64,000 nt of DNA from assembly GCF_000308475.2 (NCBI RefSeq), contig NZ_BAFT02000107.1, forward strand, positions 1-64,000. The letters are read 5' to 3'. The notes below the pieces were generated by a model that saw nothing but the letters and a program-made list of their open reading frames with translations, ran no database searches and had not been told where the DNA came from. Shown in pieces: positions 8,875-16,711 of this stretch (position 1 is its first letter; the number at the start of each line of letters is the position of its first letter). Both the position numbers and the translations under genes were made by a program. This stretch comes from Nocardia brasiliensis NBRC 14402 (lineage in GTDB: Bacteria; Actinomycetota; Actinomycetes; Mycobacteriales; Mycobacteriaceae).

Positions 8875-9990
8875 ATGAGGATCGGAGTTCCACGGGAGGT
8901 CAAGGAGCAGGAGTTCCGGGTGGCGCTGACGCCGGCGGGTGCCGGGGAGCTCGCCACGCAGGGGCACGAGGTGCTGATCCAATCCGGGGCGGGTGTCGGA
9001 TCGGGGTTCGCCGACGCCGACTACACCGCGGTCGGGGCGAGACTGGCACCCGAGGCGGATCAGGTGTGGTGGGAGGCCGACCTGATCCTGAAAGTGAAAG
9101 AGCCGATCGCCGAGGAGTATCCCCGGCTACGTGCGGGGCAGGTGCTGTTCACCTACCTGCATCTCGCCGCGTCCCGGGAGTGCACCGACGCGATCCTGCG
9201 CTCGGGGATCACCGCGATCGCCTACGAAACGGTGCGCTCCACCGACGGGTCGTTGCCGTTGCTCGCGCCGATGAGCGAGGTGGCGGGAAAGCTCGGCGGA
9301 CAGGTCGGGGCCTATCACCTGATGGCGCCGCTGGGCGGTGCGGGCATGCTGCTCGGCGGGGTGCCGGGCGTCCGCCCGGCGGAGGTGGTGGTGCTCGGCG
9401 GCGGTGTCGCAGGCACCAACGCGGCGTCGGTCGCGGCGGGCATGGGCGCGCGAGTCACGGTGCTGGACACCAACTTGCACCGCCTGCGCGAGCTGGACGC
9501 GCGGTTCGACGGCCGGGTGACGACCGTCGCGTCCAATGCCGCCGAGATCGAGCGGGCGGTGCCGGCCGCCGATCTCGTCATCGGCTCGGTGCTGGTACCG
9601 GGCGCGCGGGCCCCGAAACTCGTCACCGACGAGCTGGTCGCACAGATGCGGCCGGGTTCGGTGCTCGTCGACATCGCCATCGACCAGGGCGGTTGCTTTC
9701 AGGGATCGCGGCCGACCACGCACGCGAATCCGACCTTCCGCGTGCATGATTCGCTGTTCTACTGTGTCGCGAACATGCCGGGTGCGGTCCCGCACACGGC
9801 CACCCTCGCGCTCACCAACGCCACGTTGCCCTACGTCCGGGCCATCGCGGGGCTCGGCTGGCAGCAAGCCTGCGCCAACTATCCGGAACTCGCGCAGGGT
9901 CTCACCGCGGACGGAGGCCGGCTCGTGTCGGTGGAAGTGGCCGCGGCACACGGGTACCCGGCACGGCAGCCGATGGGGCTGGTCGGCTGA
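8875..9990 (+). CDS. ald: Alanine dehydrogenase
   Basis: ATG 8875 gives 371 residues, the same length as M. tuberculosis Ald, and MRIGVPREVKEQEFRVALTP is the canonical opening. Substrate residues Lys75 (VKEP) and His96 (YLHLA) are present, as is the dinucleotide motif VVLGGGVAGTNAA near 177. It catalyses reversible NAD-dependent deamination of L-alanine to pyruvate and links carbon and nitrogen metabolism under low oxygen. It ends 12 bp before the RiPP-like precursor gene that reads in the opposite direction. Confidence 0.95.
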   Translation: MRIGVPREVKEQEFRVALTPAGAGELATQGHEVLIQSGAGVGSGFADADYTAVGARLAPEADQVWWEADLILKVKEPIAEEYPRLRAGQVLFTYLHLAASRECTDAILRSGITAIAYETVRSTDGSLPLLAPMSEVAGKLGGQVGAYHLMAPLGGAGMLLGGVPGVRPAEVVVLGGGVAGTNAASVAAGMGARVTVLDTNLHRLRELDARFDGRVTTVASNAAEIERAVPAADLVIGSVLVPGARAPKLVTDELVAQMRPGSVLVDIAIDQGGCFQGSRPTTHANPTFRVHDSLFYCVANMPGAVPHTATLALTNATLPYVRAIAGLGWQQACANYPELAQGLTADGGRLVSVEVAAAHGYPARQPMGLVG

Positions 9991-10002
9991 CACGCGGGCG
10001 GA

Positions 10003-10074
10003 TCACCACGTGTGGTTGATGTTCCAGAATCGTGCGGGTTGGTTACCGACGATCCGGCGCAAGACAGCGATCAT
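10003..10074 (-). CDS. Putative P450-modified RiPP precursor peptide, 23 aa
   Basis: A 24-codon reading frame (ATG 10074 to TGA 10003) preceded by AAGGAGGTGA at 6-nt spacing, an almost perfect anti-SD match. The product has a basic leader, MIAVLRRIVGNQPAR, then an aromatic C-terminal segment, FWNINHTW. This layout, a short leader with a C-terminal core containing Trp/Tyr/His beside one P450 gene, is that of P450-crosslinked RiPPs (biarylitides, cittilins, tryptorubin-type atropopeptides, cihunamides). As I recall, the cihunamide core is WNIW; here WNI recurs but a second Trp follows after Asn-His-Thr. The gene starts inside the P450 3' end (32-bp overlap), so translation is probably coupled. 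No protease or exporter is adjacent. Product and crosslink are inference. Confidence 0.7.
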   Translation of the reverse strand: MIAVLRRIVGNQPARFWNINHTW

Positions 10075-11233
10075 GGCTGTTCACCTCCTTCCGCGAGAGA
10101 CCGGACGAGCGGTCCGTGCTGCGCTGCAGGACAAAGGGTCTGGGGGTCGCGGCGTTGATGACGACCGGCCGCAGATCGCCGCCGGTGACGTGCAGGCGGG
10201 CGTTCTCGGCAAGCGCGGCAACTGTTTCGGTGATCAAGGTGTGCGCGACGGCGGCGCCGGAACAGGCGAACGGGCCCGCGCTGAACGGCAGATAGAGGCC
10301 ACGACCGTCCGGCTCGCTCCAGCGTTGCGGCCGGAACACCTCGGGGCGCGACCATCGGGTTTCGTCGTGGTGCAACAGGTATGGACACACCGACGCCATC
10401 TCGCCCGGATGCAGTGGGACACCGCCGATTTCGAGAGCGTGCGGGACGGGACGGCCGACCATCCAGACCACGGGTCGATACCGCAGTGACTCACGGACGA
10501 GCTGATCGGCGAGCCACGGCCACGGGGCATGCGGCCGGTGCAGGCTGCCGAGCAGTACCGACCAGGCCACCGAATACGCCACCGTGCCGACGATCGAGCG
10601 GAACATCAGCACGTACAGATCGGCCACCGCGCGGTCGCTGATCTCGCCGGAGCACGCGCCGAGCACGGCATCCAGGACGTCGCGGGGCTCGTCGGGCGGT
10701 GCGGCCGCACGACGATCGCGCACCTGGTCGGTGACGGCGCCGAAAAGCTTGGCGCTCAACAATTCCGCCCGTGCGCGCTGGTGCATCCGGGGTGGCCGGA
10801 TCAGCACCCCGGCGGTGGCGGAGCGGGTCAGCGCCCGGTGCAGGCGCGGCGCGCAGTCGGGATGCAGCATCAGCTCGGCGGTGCTCCGGTGCACCAGAGC
10901 CGTTCCGGCTGTGGGCCAGTGGGTGCGGGCGGGTAGTTCGGCGACCGATTCGGCCAGACGCAGCCGGAATTCCGGTAGGCGCGAGCGGATCACCTGGCGC
11001 ACGGCGCGACCCAGCTCCAGTTGCGCGGACCGGGCAGGCAGTACGGTACCGAAGAATCCGGCGCCGTCCGTATTGAAGGCGTTGTCGTGCAACACCGTTT
11101 GCGCGAGTTCGGGGTCGCTCACGCACACCCCGCCCCACGGCAGGCGGAACGCGCCGCCGGGCGCGCCGCGGCGCAGTCGCTCCAGAAAACCCAGTGGATC
11201 TCGCCGGAATCGGCGCATGTCCCGTGCACCCAT
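10043..11233 (-). CDS. Cytochrome P450, candidate RiPP macrocyclase
   Basis: A 396-residue soluble bacterial P450. The K-helix ESLR is at 248-251, followed by RYRPVVWMVGRPV; the haem loop FSAGPFACSG at 317-326 puts the cysteine ligand at 324; a ferredoxin partner is not encoded nearby. The region expected to be the I-helix (about 205-228, FRSIVGTVAYSVAW) lacks the usual acid-Thr pair, which suggests an unusual oxygen-activation geometry, as can occur in crosslinking P450s. The 3' end overlaps the 23-codon precursor gene by 32 bp, and the precursor SD lies inside P450 codons. Oxidative aryl crosslinking of that peptide is the proposed role. If the peptide is not real, this is simply an orphan P450. 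Confidence 0.85.
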   Translation of the reverse strand: MGARDMRRFRRDPLGFLERLRRGAPGGAFRLPWGGVCVSDPELAQTVLHDNAFNTDGAGFFGTVLPARSAQLELGRAVRQVIRSRLPEFRLRLAESVAELPARTHWPTAGTALVHRSTAELMLHPDCAPRLHRALTRSATAGVLIRPPRMHQRARAELLSAKLFGAVTDQVRDRRAAAPPDEPRDVLDAVLGACSGEISDRAVADLYVLMFRSIVGTVAYSVAWSVLLGSLHRPHAPWPWLADQLVRESLRYRPVVWMVGRPVPHALEIGGVPLHPGEMASVCPYLLHHDETRWSRPEVFRPQRWSEPDGRGLYLPFSAGPFACSGAAVAHTLITETVAALAENARLHVTGGDLRPVVINAATPRPFVLQRSTDRSSGLSRKEVNSHDRCLAPDRR

Positions 11234-11349
11234 CGCTGTCCGCTTTCCGCCTGGACAATTCGTAGGAGGACTTCACGGTAGTGCGCCAGATATGTTCCGG
11301 TGGGCGGATATTCGCGTCTAGCAGTTCTTTGCTGTACCCGCCCTTCGCG

Positions 11350-12312
11350 TTACTCGGTGTCGGGGTCCGTCATGTTGAGGTACCAGTCCGGCTCGCCCGA
11401 GGTGGGCAGGTCGTGCAGCTTGTCGGGGTTGCGCACCACATCGATGGAGACGATGCGGCCGTTGTCGACGGTGAAGGCGAAAACGCCGATGTGGTTGCCG
11501 TCGAACACCACCAGGCCCGGCGCGCCGTTCACCAGCACCGCACGGCCCCAGCCGCCCGCCGCCGACGGCGCGTGGTACCAACCGAGCAGCATCTTCGCGA
11601 TGAGCTCGGCGCCGCGCACCGGCTGCCGGATCGCGGGCACCTTGCCGCCGCCGTCCGCGGTGAGGCTGACGTTCGCGTCGAGCACGCCGAGCAAGGCGCT
11701 GAGATCGCCGGACCGCCACGCGACCGCGAACGCGGAAACTACCTTCTCCTGCTCGTCCGCCGAGGCGGGGAAACGCGGTGTGCCGTCCTCGACCCGCTTG
11801 CGGGCCCGGGACGCGAGCTGGCGCACCGCCGCCGGAGTGCGCCCCACCACCTCGGCGACCTCCGGGCCGCTCATGCCGAACACGTCCTGCAGCACGAACG
11901 CGGTGCGCTCGGCAGGCGACAGGGATTCGAGCACGACCAGCAGCGCGGTGGTCACCCGCTCGTCCTGGGTGATCCGGTCCGCCGGATCGTCCCAGCTGGT
12001 CACCTCCGGCTCGGGCAGCCACTCGCCGACGTACTGTTCCCGGCGGGCACGCGCCGAACCGAGCTGATCCAGGGCGAGCCGGCCGACCACGGTGCTCAAC
12101 CAGGCGCGCAGGTTCTCGATCTGGCCCGCCGTGCCCGCCTCGAACTGGCGTTGCAACCGCAGCCACGCCTCCTGCACGACATCGTCGGCATCGGTGAGAC
12201 TGCCCAGCGTGCTGTAGGCGAGCCTGCGCAGATATGGCCGATGCTCCTCGAACCGCCGGGCCAGCTCGGCCTGGTCGAGAGGTTCGGAAGGAGAAGACGG
12301 TGCGGAAGTCAC
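11350..12312 (-). CDS. ECF sigma factor, SigJ-like with C-terminal SnoaL-like domain
   Basis: GTG 12312 gives 320 residues, close to the usual SigJ length; upstream in-frame codons run into repeat sequence. Region 2 (LARRFEEHRPYLRRLAYSTLGSL then DADDVVQEAWLRLQ), region 4 (LSPAERTAFVLQDVFGMSGPEVAEVVGRTPAAVRQLASRARKRV, split by the linker) and a C-terminal SnoaL-like domain (GNHIGVFAFTVDNGRIVSIDVVRNPDKL) are all visible. Such factors have no separate anti-sigma; the C-terminal domain is thought to regulate activity. In mycobacteria SigJ is linked to oxidative stress. The start is uncertain because the ribosome site is weak. Confidence 0.85.
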   Translation of the reverse strand: MTSAPSSPSEPLDQAELARRFEEHRPYLRRLAYSTLGSLTDADDVVQEAWLRLQRQFEAGTAGQIENLRAWLSTVVGRLALDQLGSARARREQYVGEWLPEPEVTSWDDPADRITQDERVTTALLVVLESLSPAERTAFVLQDVFGMSGPEVAEVVGRTPAAVRQLASRARKRVEDGTPRFPASADEQEKVVSAFAVAWRSGDLSALLGVLDANVSLTADGGGKVPAIRQPVRGAELIAKMLLGWYHAPSAAGGWGRAVLVNGAPGLVVFDGNHIGVFAFTVDNGRIVSIDVVRNPDKLHDLPTSGEPDWYLNMTDPDTE

Positions 12313-12496
12313 TGCTGTTCGCCGTTCGATCGTTGCGCCCGGGATAGGGCGAGTCCAAAGGTGCGTCACCGGGTTGACGACGCAGGACCTCAGAGTGTGA
12401 CACGCCGGAAAAGTCCAGGTGGTGGATGCCCGTTCCGGCGAGTCCGGGATCACTGCGCTGGGGGGACATGGGTGTGGCGTGGTCCGCGCCCGGTTC

Positions 12497-12578
12497 AGGT
12501 TCGCACCACTTTTGAGTTCCCGCACCTCCTGTGCCATGCCGTAGCGAGTGCGGGAACGCGAAAGTGGTGCGCGAACCT
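12497..12578. repeat. Palindromic intergenic repeat, family R1, copy B
   Basis: An 82-bp inverted repeat. Outer arms pair AGGTTCG-CACCACTTT with AAAGTGGTG-CGCGAACCT (one extra base on the right), and inner arms pair GTTCCCGCAC with GTGCGGGAAC. It shares the GTTCCCGCACC core with the other R1 copies. It lies between the sigma factor and the DUF4333 remnant, and the remnant reading frame runs into it. Confidence 0.75.
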
Positions 12579-12607
12579 CTGCGGGTGGGCACGACCGGAC
12601 CTGCACA

Positions 12608-12739
12608 CCGCTCGGCCGCGTAGGCGCCGTCTTCCTTGGTGATCTTGATGGTCACCTTCTTGGTTTCGCCGCTGACCTTGACGTCGCAGGCGAAGGTGGC
12701 GTCGACCTCGACTGGGTTGCACGGTGGTGCGGGTGGCAC
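12608..12739 (-). pseudogene. Remnant of a DUF4333-type lipoprotein/membrane protein
   Basis: The minus-strand frame encodes PCNPVEVDATFACDVKV, then SGETKKVTIKITKEDGAY, the beta-strand pattern and two-Cys spacing of DUF4333 extracytoplasmic domains found in mycolic actinomycetes. A Thr/Pro-rich linker precedes it, but an in-frame stop about 90 bp upstream removes any signal or membrane segment. Downstream the frame has no stop at the normal domain end and enters the R1 repeat. It looks like a decayed fragment, perhaps truncated by rearrangement at the repeat. The DUF4333 match is by eye. Confidence 0.45.
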
Positions 12740-12842
12740 AGGTGTGTTGGTCGTGGTGATCGGTGTGGCCCGTGCCTGTTTCGGGTGATCGTGCGGGTGG
12801 GCGATTCGCTGTGGTGCGCTCGGTGGCGGTTAGTCTCGGCGG

Positions 12843-13760
12843 GTGCGTAAGGGGAATTCGGCGGCCTTGGGGCTGGTGCTCGGGTTTGTGCTGGATCGGG
12901 TGTTGGGGGATCCACGGCGGTGGCATCCGGTGGCGGGGTTCGGCACCGCGGCGGCTGCACTCGAGTCCGCGACGTATGCCGACCGGCGTAGTGCCGGGGT
13001 GGTGCATGAGGCAGTGCTGGTGGGGTCGGTGGTCGGGTTCGGGATCGGGGTGCGCCGGGGTGGCTGGCCGGTGACCGCGCTGGGGACGTGGACGGTGCTC
13101 GGCGGGCGCAGCCTCGCGCGCACGGGTGGCGAGATGGCGCAGCGGCTCGAGGCCGGAGATCTGGCCGCGGCGCGGGCGTTGCTGCCGTCGCTGTGCGGGC
13201 GCGACCCCGAAGTGCTCGATGCCGACGGATTGGCCCGCGCCGCACTGGAATCCATCGCCGAGAACACCTCCGACGCGACCGTCGCCCCGCTGGTGTGGGG
13301 TGCGCTGGCCGGCGTGCCGGGCCTGCTCGGGTATCGCGCGATCAACACCCTCGACGCCATGATCGGCTACCGCAACGACCGTTACCGGAACTTCGGCTGG
13401 GCCGCCGCCCGCACCGACGACCTGGCCAACCTCCTGCCCGCCCGCCTCACCGGCCTGCTCACCGCCGCCCTCGCCCCGCTGGTCGGCGGCCGCCCCGCCG
13501 CCGCCCTCCGCGCCTGGCGCCGCGACGCCGCGCAACACCCCAGCCCCAACGCGGGCGTGGTCGAGGCCGCCATGGCAGGCGCCCTCGGCATCCGCCTCGG
13601 CGGCCGCACCGAATACCCCCACGGCGTCGAACACCGCCCCACCCTCGGCACCGGCCCCACCCCCACCGTCGCCGACCTCCACCGCGCAGTACGCCTCTCC
13701 GAAGCCGTCCAAGCAGCCGCCGTAGCGCTGGCCGCCTGCGCCGCCCTAGCCCGCCGCTAG
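12843..13760 (+). CDS. cobD: Adenosylcobinamide-phosphate synthase CobD/CbiB
   Basis: A 305-residue membrane protein starting at GTG. Family motifs: LDRVLGDPRRWHPVAGFG near the N-terminus, ESIAENTSDATVAPL in the centre and AINTLDAMIGYRNDRYRNFGWAAARTDDLAN, followed by PSPNAGVVEAAMAGALGI and a C-terminal hydrophobic segment. It attaches the aminopropanol (phosphate) arm to the corrin ring in cobalamin assembly. The gene sits across SURF1 and ptpA from cobC, the order found in M. tuberculosis (Rv2236c). No cobalamin riboswitch was recognised upstream. Confidence 0.93.
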   Translation: MRKGNSAALGLVLGFVLDRVLGDPRRWHPVAGFGTAAAALESATYADRRSAGVVHEAVLVGSVVGFGIGVRRGGWPVTALGTWTVLGGRSLARTGGEMAQRLEAGDLAAARALLPSLCGRDPEVLDADGLARAALESIAENTSDATVAPLVWGALAGVPGLLGYRAINTLDAMIGYRNDRYRNFGWAAARTDDLANLLPARLTGLLTAALAPLVGGRPAAALRAWRRDAAQHPSPNAGVVEAAMAGALGIRLGGRTEYPHGVEHRPTLGTGPTPTVADLHRAVRLSEAVQAAAVALAACAALARR

Positions 13761-14329
13761 GCGAGTCCCGGCCGTCCGCTTGCCGGCTCATCGAAACTGC
13801 GGCTTCCACAGACCGTTCACACCGAGCGTCGGCGCGCCACACGGCAATTCGCTCTGCGAAGCGTCGATCACCTTTGTGAAGGCGCTACAGGCGATCAGTT
13901 CTGGCGATGCAGCGGATCCGTCTCCCGTCCGTGCCTGGCGTGCCCCTCAGCCGGCGCTCCGCGTGCTCCATTGGGGACCCCCCGGGCGCGTTGGCGGGTC
14001 GTCACAAGATCAGGTGGAACTGCGGGCGGCATCTTTCGAGAAGGTACCGCCGCCAGTTCCCCCTGATCTTGGTTCGGCTATGCCTACCCTGGGACTCGTA
14101 GCGGAGGCGTCCCGGAGCCCGCTAGCCCAACCTCCCGCGCACGTTTTGGTGCGCCGCGCGGGGTGTGGGCGGCGCTTCGCCGTTTGCAGCCGGGGGCGTG
14201 TTGCCTCGCGCATGCCCCTGTTGTCGCGCGCACGCTTCGGTGCGCCGCGCGCGTGTTTGTCGATCGACGCTCGCGGGAGGACAGGAAGTGTGCGGGAGGG
14301 GTGGAGGCTTTGCGGGAGGGGTGGAGGCT
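13761..14329. other. Gene-free interval with several repeats
   Basis: No convincing gene in either strand. It holds the R2 palindrome (14005-14071); two related GC-rich hairpins built on CGCGCACG and GTGCGCCGCGCG near 14137 and 14225; and an exact 20-bp tandem duplication (TGCGGGAGGGGTGGAGGCTT at 14291-14310 and 14311-14330) abutting the stop of the next gene. The content suggests repeat accumulation between convergent genes. Confidence 0.6.
14005..14071. repeat. Palindromic intergenic repeat, family R2, copy 1
   Basis: Outer arms CAAGATCAGG and CCTGATCTTG pair perfectly; inner arms GGAACTG and CAGTTCC continue the stem into a GGCGG/CCGCC block. A related stem occurs at 59784-59838. It lies between convergent genes, where it could also act as a terminator, but it lacks a T-run. 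Confidence 0.65.
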
Positions 14330-15076
14330 TCAGGGGCGGATGCCGAGGGTGCCTGTCCAGGTGGGGGTGTCCAGGCCGGTGCGCTGGGCTAGGGCGAACA
14401 TGGCGGTGATGTCGGCGGCGGTGCGCGGTGGGAATTCGTCCCGGTCGTATTCGTCTTCGGGGAAGTGCTCGTCTTCCAGTCGCGTCATTTCCTCGGCGTA
14501 GTGCCGCACGAGGCGTTCGGTGACGGCGCCGCGCTCGGCGGCGTCGAGCAGTTCCGCGCACAGTTGCGGCATCTCGCTGTCGGGCTCGAAAAGCAGCCAG
14601 TCGGCGATCTTTTCGAGTGCGTCGGCAGAGTTGGTCAGAGCGGAGAGGCCTGCGTCGAGTCCGTCGTCGGACAGGTCCTCCGGGTACGGCGCCCGATGCC
14701 AAACACCCTCGTCACACCAATAGACGCACCCGACCATGTAGGCATCGATCAAACCTCGAAGGTATTGGCGCGGTAGCCATTCCGGCGCACCGGCGAGCAC
14801 GTCGATTGCGGGCTCGTGCCACTTGACCTTGCTCGACTCGTCTTCCCCGACGAGCACGGCGCGGCCGTCGCCGTACCACTTCAGTTCCCACCAGGTGCAA
14901 CCGCAGTCGTCCCAATGCAGGCCGCCGTCATCGATCCAATATCCCGAACGATGAACGGGCGACTCCTCCTCCCGTGCGCGGCTGTAGGTCGCGACCGCGA
15001 CACCGGCCCACCGCCGCCACAGCAGCCGTGGGTCGGGCAGATCTTCGGGTCGTCCAGGTTCGTGCAGATGCCCCAA
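14330..15076 (-). CDS. Hypothetical acidic protein, 248 aa
   Basis: TTG 15076 is chosen because an AGGAG lies 6-7 nt upstream; a longer frame from 15205 has no ribosome site. The protein is Trp-rich and acidic: GYWIDDGGLHWDDCGCTWWE, then KWYGDGRAVLVGEDESSKVKWHEPAIDVLAGAPEWLP split by family-typical loops, and a Glu/Asp-rich C-terminus. It resembles uncharacterised Nocardia/Streptomyces proteins with SMI1-like neighbours, but I do not recognise a named domain. No signal peptide or membrane segment is seen. Function unknown. Confidence 0.6.
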   Translation of the reverse strand: MGHLHEPGRPEDLPDPRLLWRRWAGVAVATYSRAREEESPVHRSGYWIDDGGLHWDDCGCTWWELKWYGDGRAVLVGEDESSKVKWHEPAIDVLAGAPEWLPRQYLRGLIDAYMVGCVYWCDEGVWHRAPYPEDLSDDGLDAGLSALTNSADALEKIADWLLFEPDSEMPQLCAELLDAAERGAVTERLVRHYAEEMTRLEDEHFPEDEYDRDEFPPRTAADITAMFALAQRTGLDTPTWTGTLGIRP

Positions 15077-15317
15077 TGTGCTTCTCCTGACTCGCGTTCG
15101 GTGTGAGCCTAGGCGGACCCACCGACACGGTCCGGACGCGCGCTCGGCGGCCTCGGCGCTGATCACGGTCGGCACCGAATCGGTCGCCGCCGCGACCCGC
15201 CGCATTCGCGCGGCGTCGCAATCGAAGAGCAGGTCGGTGGCGCGTTCCCGGATCGCCTCGGGCGAAAAGCTCGGCCTAGATCAGGCGGTCCAGCACGGGC
15301 CGCCGAGTCCGGCGGGG

Positions 15318-16196
15318 TCAGTCGCGGCCGCGCCCGTAGCGGTCGGCCAAACGCGATTCCGTGGTGGCGGGTGCGGGTGCGGCGGGCGTGGATTCGGGGT
15401 TCGCCGCGGATGCGGCTGGGGCGCTGCCCTTTTCCTTACGGCGCTCGCGCAGTTCGGCGTAGACGAAGTAGCCGAGACCGAGCGGGGCCATGATGCCGAA
15501 GGCCAGCCATTGCAGGCCATAGGAGAGATAGGGGCCCGCGTCGAGCTGGGGGAGCGGCGTCGGCGTGAACGCGCCGGGCTGGTTTTCGTCGAGTTGCAGG
15601 TAGCCGCCGCGGTCGGCGCCGGTGGGGACGGCGGTGAGCGGTCGTTGCAGCACAGCGGATTCCTGCGCGAGATCGATCGAGTACACCTGACGGAAGCCGT
15701 CCTGCACGGACGGATCCTTTCCCGGCGTAACACCTTCCGACACCCGGACTCTGGCCTCGAGGCGCTGCGGACCCGGCGGCGGTTCCGCGATCGGCGGCGG
15801 GCGCACCCCGTCCACCGCGGCGACCAGGCCGCGGTCGATCAGCAGCAGCCTGCCGTCGTCCAGCCGGAACGTGCCGAGCACCGCGTACCCGGGTGCGCCG
15901 TCGAGGTGGCGCAACCGGACCAGCACCGTCGAATCCGGTTGATAGCTGCCCGACGCGATGACTTTGCGCCATTCGCTGTGTGTTTCGTCGGTGGCGGGGG
16001 TGCCGAGGACCGTGGTGATGTCCACGGGGTCGGCGCGCACCGAGTCGGCGATGAGCTGGTTGCGGTGCGAAGTGGTGGTGTTCTTGCCGAGCTGCCAGGG
16101 CGCGAGCACGGTGAAGCAGAGGTAGGCGAACGCGACGACCAGCACCGCGAGGATCACCCAGCTCGGACGCAGCAGGAAGGTCAGCCGGCGGATCAT
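15318..16196 (-). CDS. SURF1-family cytochrome oxidase assembly protein
   Basis: A 292-residue membrane protein with TM segments near residues 12-32 and 235-260, enclosing an extracytoplasmic SURF1 domain with LAPWQLGKNT after the first TM, YAVLGTFRLDDGRLLLIDRG in the middle and a final LQWLAFGIMAPLGLGYFVYA helix. SURF1 proteins help insert haem a into aa3-type oxidase. The C-terminal tail is Ala/Pro-rich and cytoplasmic. It overlaps ptpA by 4 bp (ATGA), so the two are translated together. The M. tuberculosis equivalent is Rv2235. Confidence 0.9.
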   Translation of the reverse strand: MIRRLTFLLRPSWVILAVLVVAFAYLCFTVLAPWQLGKNTTTSHRNQLIADSVRADPVDITTVLGTPATDETHSEWRKVIASGSYQPDSTVLVRLRHLDGAPGYAVLGTFRLDDGRLLLIDRGLVAAVDGVRPPPIAEPPPGPQRLEARVRVSEGVTPGKDPSVQDGFRQVYSIDLAQESAVLQRPLTAVPTGADRGGYLQLDENQPGAFTPTPLPQLDAGPYLSYGLQWLAFGIMAPLGLGYFVYAELRERRKEKGSAPAASAANPESTPAAPAPATTESRLADRYGRGRD

Positions 16197-16711
16197 GCGC
16201 GTCCGTCCAGTACGGGATCGGGGGGACCGGATTCGGCGCCGAGCGCGGCGCGAACCCAGTCGAGCAGGCCCGGCATCGCCGCCTCGATCTGATCGCGGAC
16301 CAGTTCGAAATCCGCGGTGTCGCCGTAGTACGGGTCGGGCACGTCGGGGCCGTCCGCGTCCGGATCGAAACTGCGCAGCAGCCTGCGCCGGTCCGCGGGG
16401 ACGCCGCGCCGCGCCAGTTCCCGTTCGTGCGAGGTGTCGAGCGCGATCAGCAGGTCGGCGTCGAAATGATCGGCGCCGAGGGCGGCCGCCGCGTGCCCGG
16501 TCAGGTAGCCGTACTTGCGCAGGGTGGCGTTGGTGCGGTGGTCGGCGTCGTCGCCGACGTGCCAGGATCCGGTGCCCGCGCTGCTGACCCGGACCCGATC
16601 GGCGAGGCCCGCGCGGGACAGATGCGCCGCGAAGATCTTCTCCGCCATCGGAGAACGGCAGATGTTGCCGGTACAGACGAACGAGACGTGCAGCTCACCC
16701 ACGCCTGCCAT
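16193..16711 (-). CDS. ptpA: Low-molecular-weight protein tyrosine phosphatase
   Basis: A 172-residue protein from ATG 16711 (a GTG three codons in is an alternative). The P-loop CTGNICRS starts at Cys13, with Arg19, and the general acid is in VPDPYYGDTADF near the C-terminus. In M. tuberculosis PtpA is secreted into macrophages and blocks phagosome maturation; there it is paired with its tyrosine kinase PtkA. Here no ptkA lies beside it: the gap to cobC is only about 270 bp and empty. It begins a two-gene unit with SURF1. Confidence 0.92.
   Translation of the reverse strand: MAGVGELHVSFVCTGNICRSPMAEKIFAAHLSRAGLADRVRVSSAGTGSWHVGDDADHRTNATLRKYGYLTGHAAAALGADHFDADLLIALDTSHERELARRGVPADRRRLLRSFDPDADGPDVPDPYYGDTADFELVRDQIEAAMPGLLDWVRAALGAESGPPDPVLDGRA

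Noticed and set aside
10491..11276. Alternative frame starting 43 bp upstream of the P450
   Set aside because: Arg/Ala/Pro-rich shadow of the P450 with no motif; considered as a possible second peptide gene but it has no C-terminal core-like end.
12600..12842. Possible cobalamin riboswitch upstream of cobD
   Set aside because: No B12-box-like core was recognisable, and the interval is explained by the DUF4333 remnant on the other strand.
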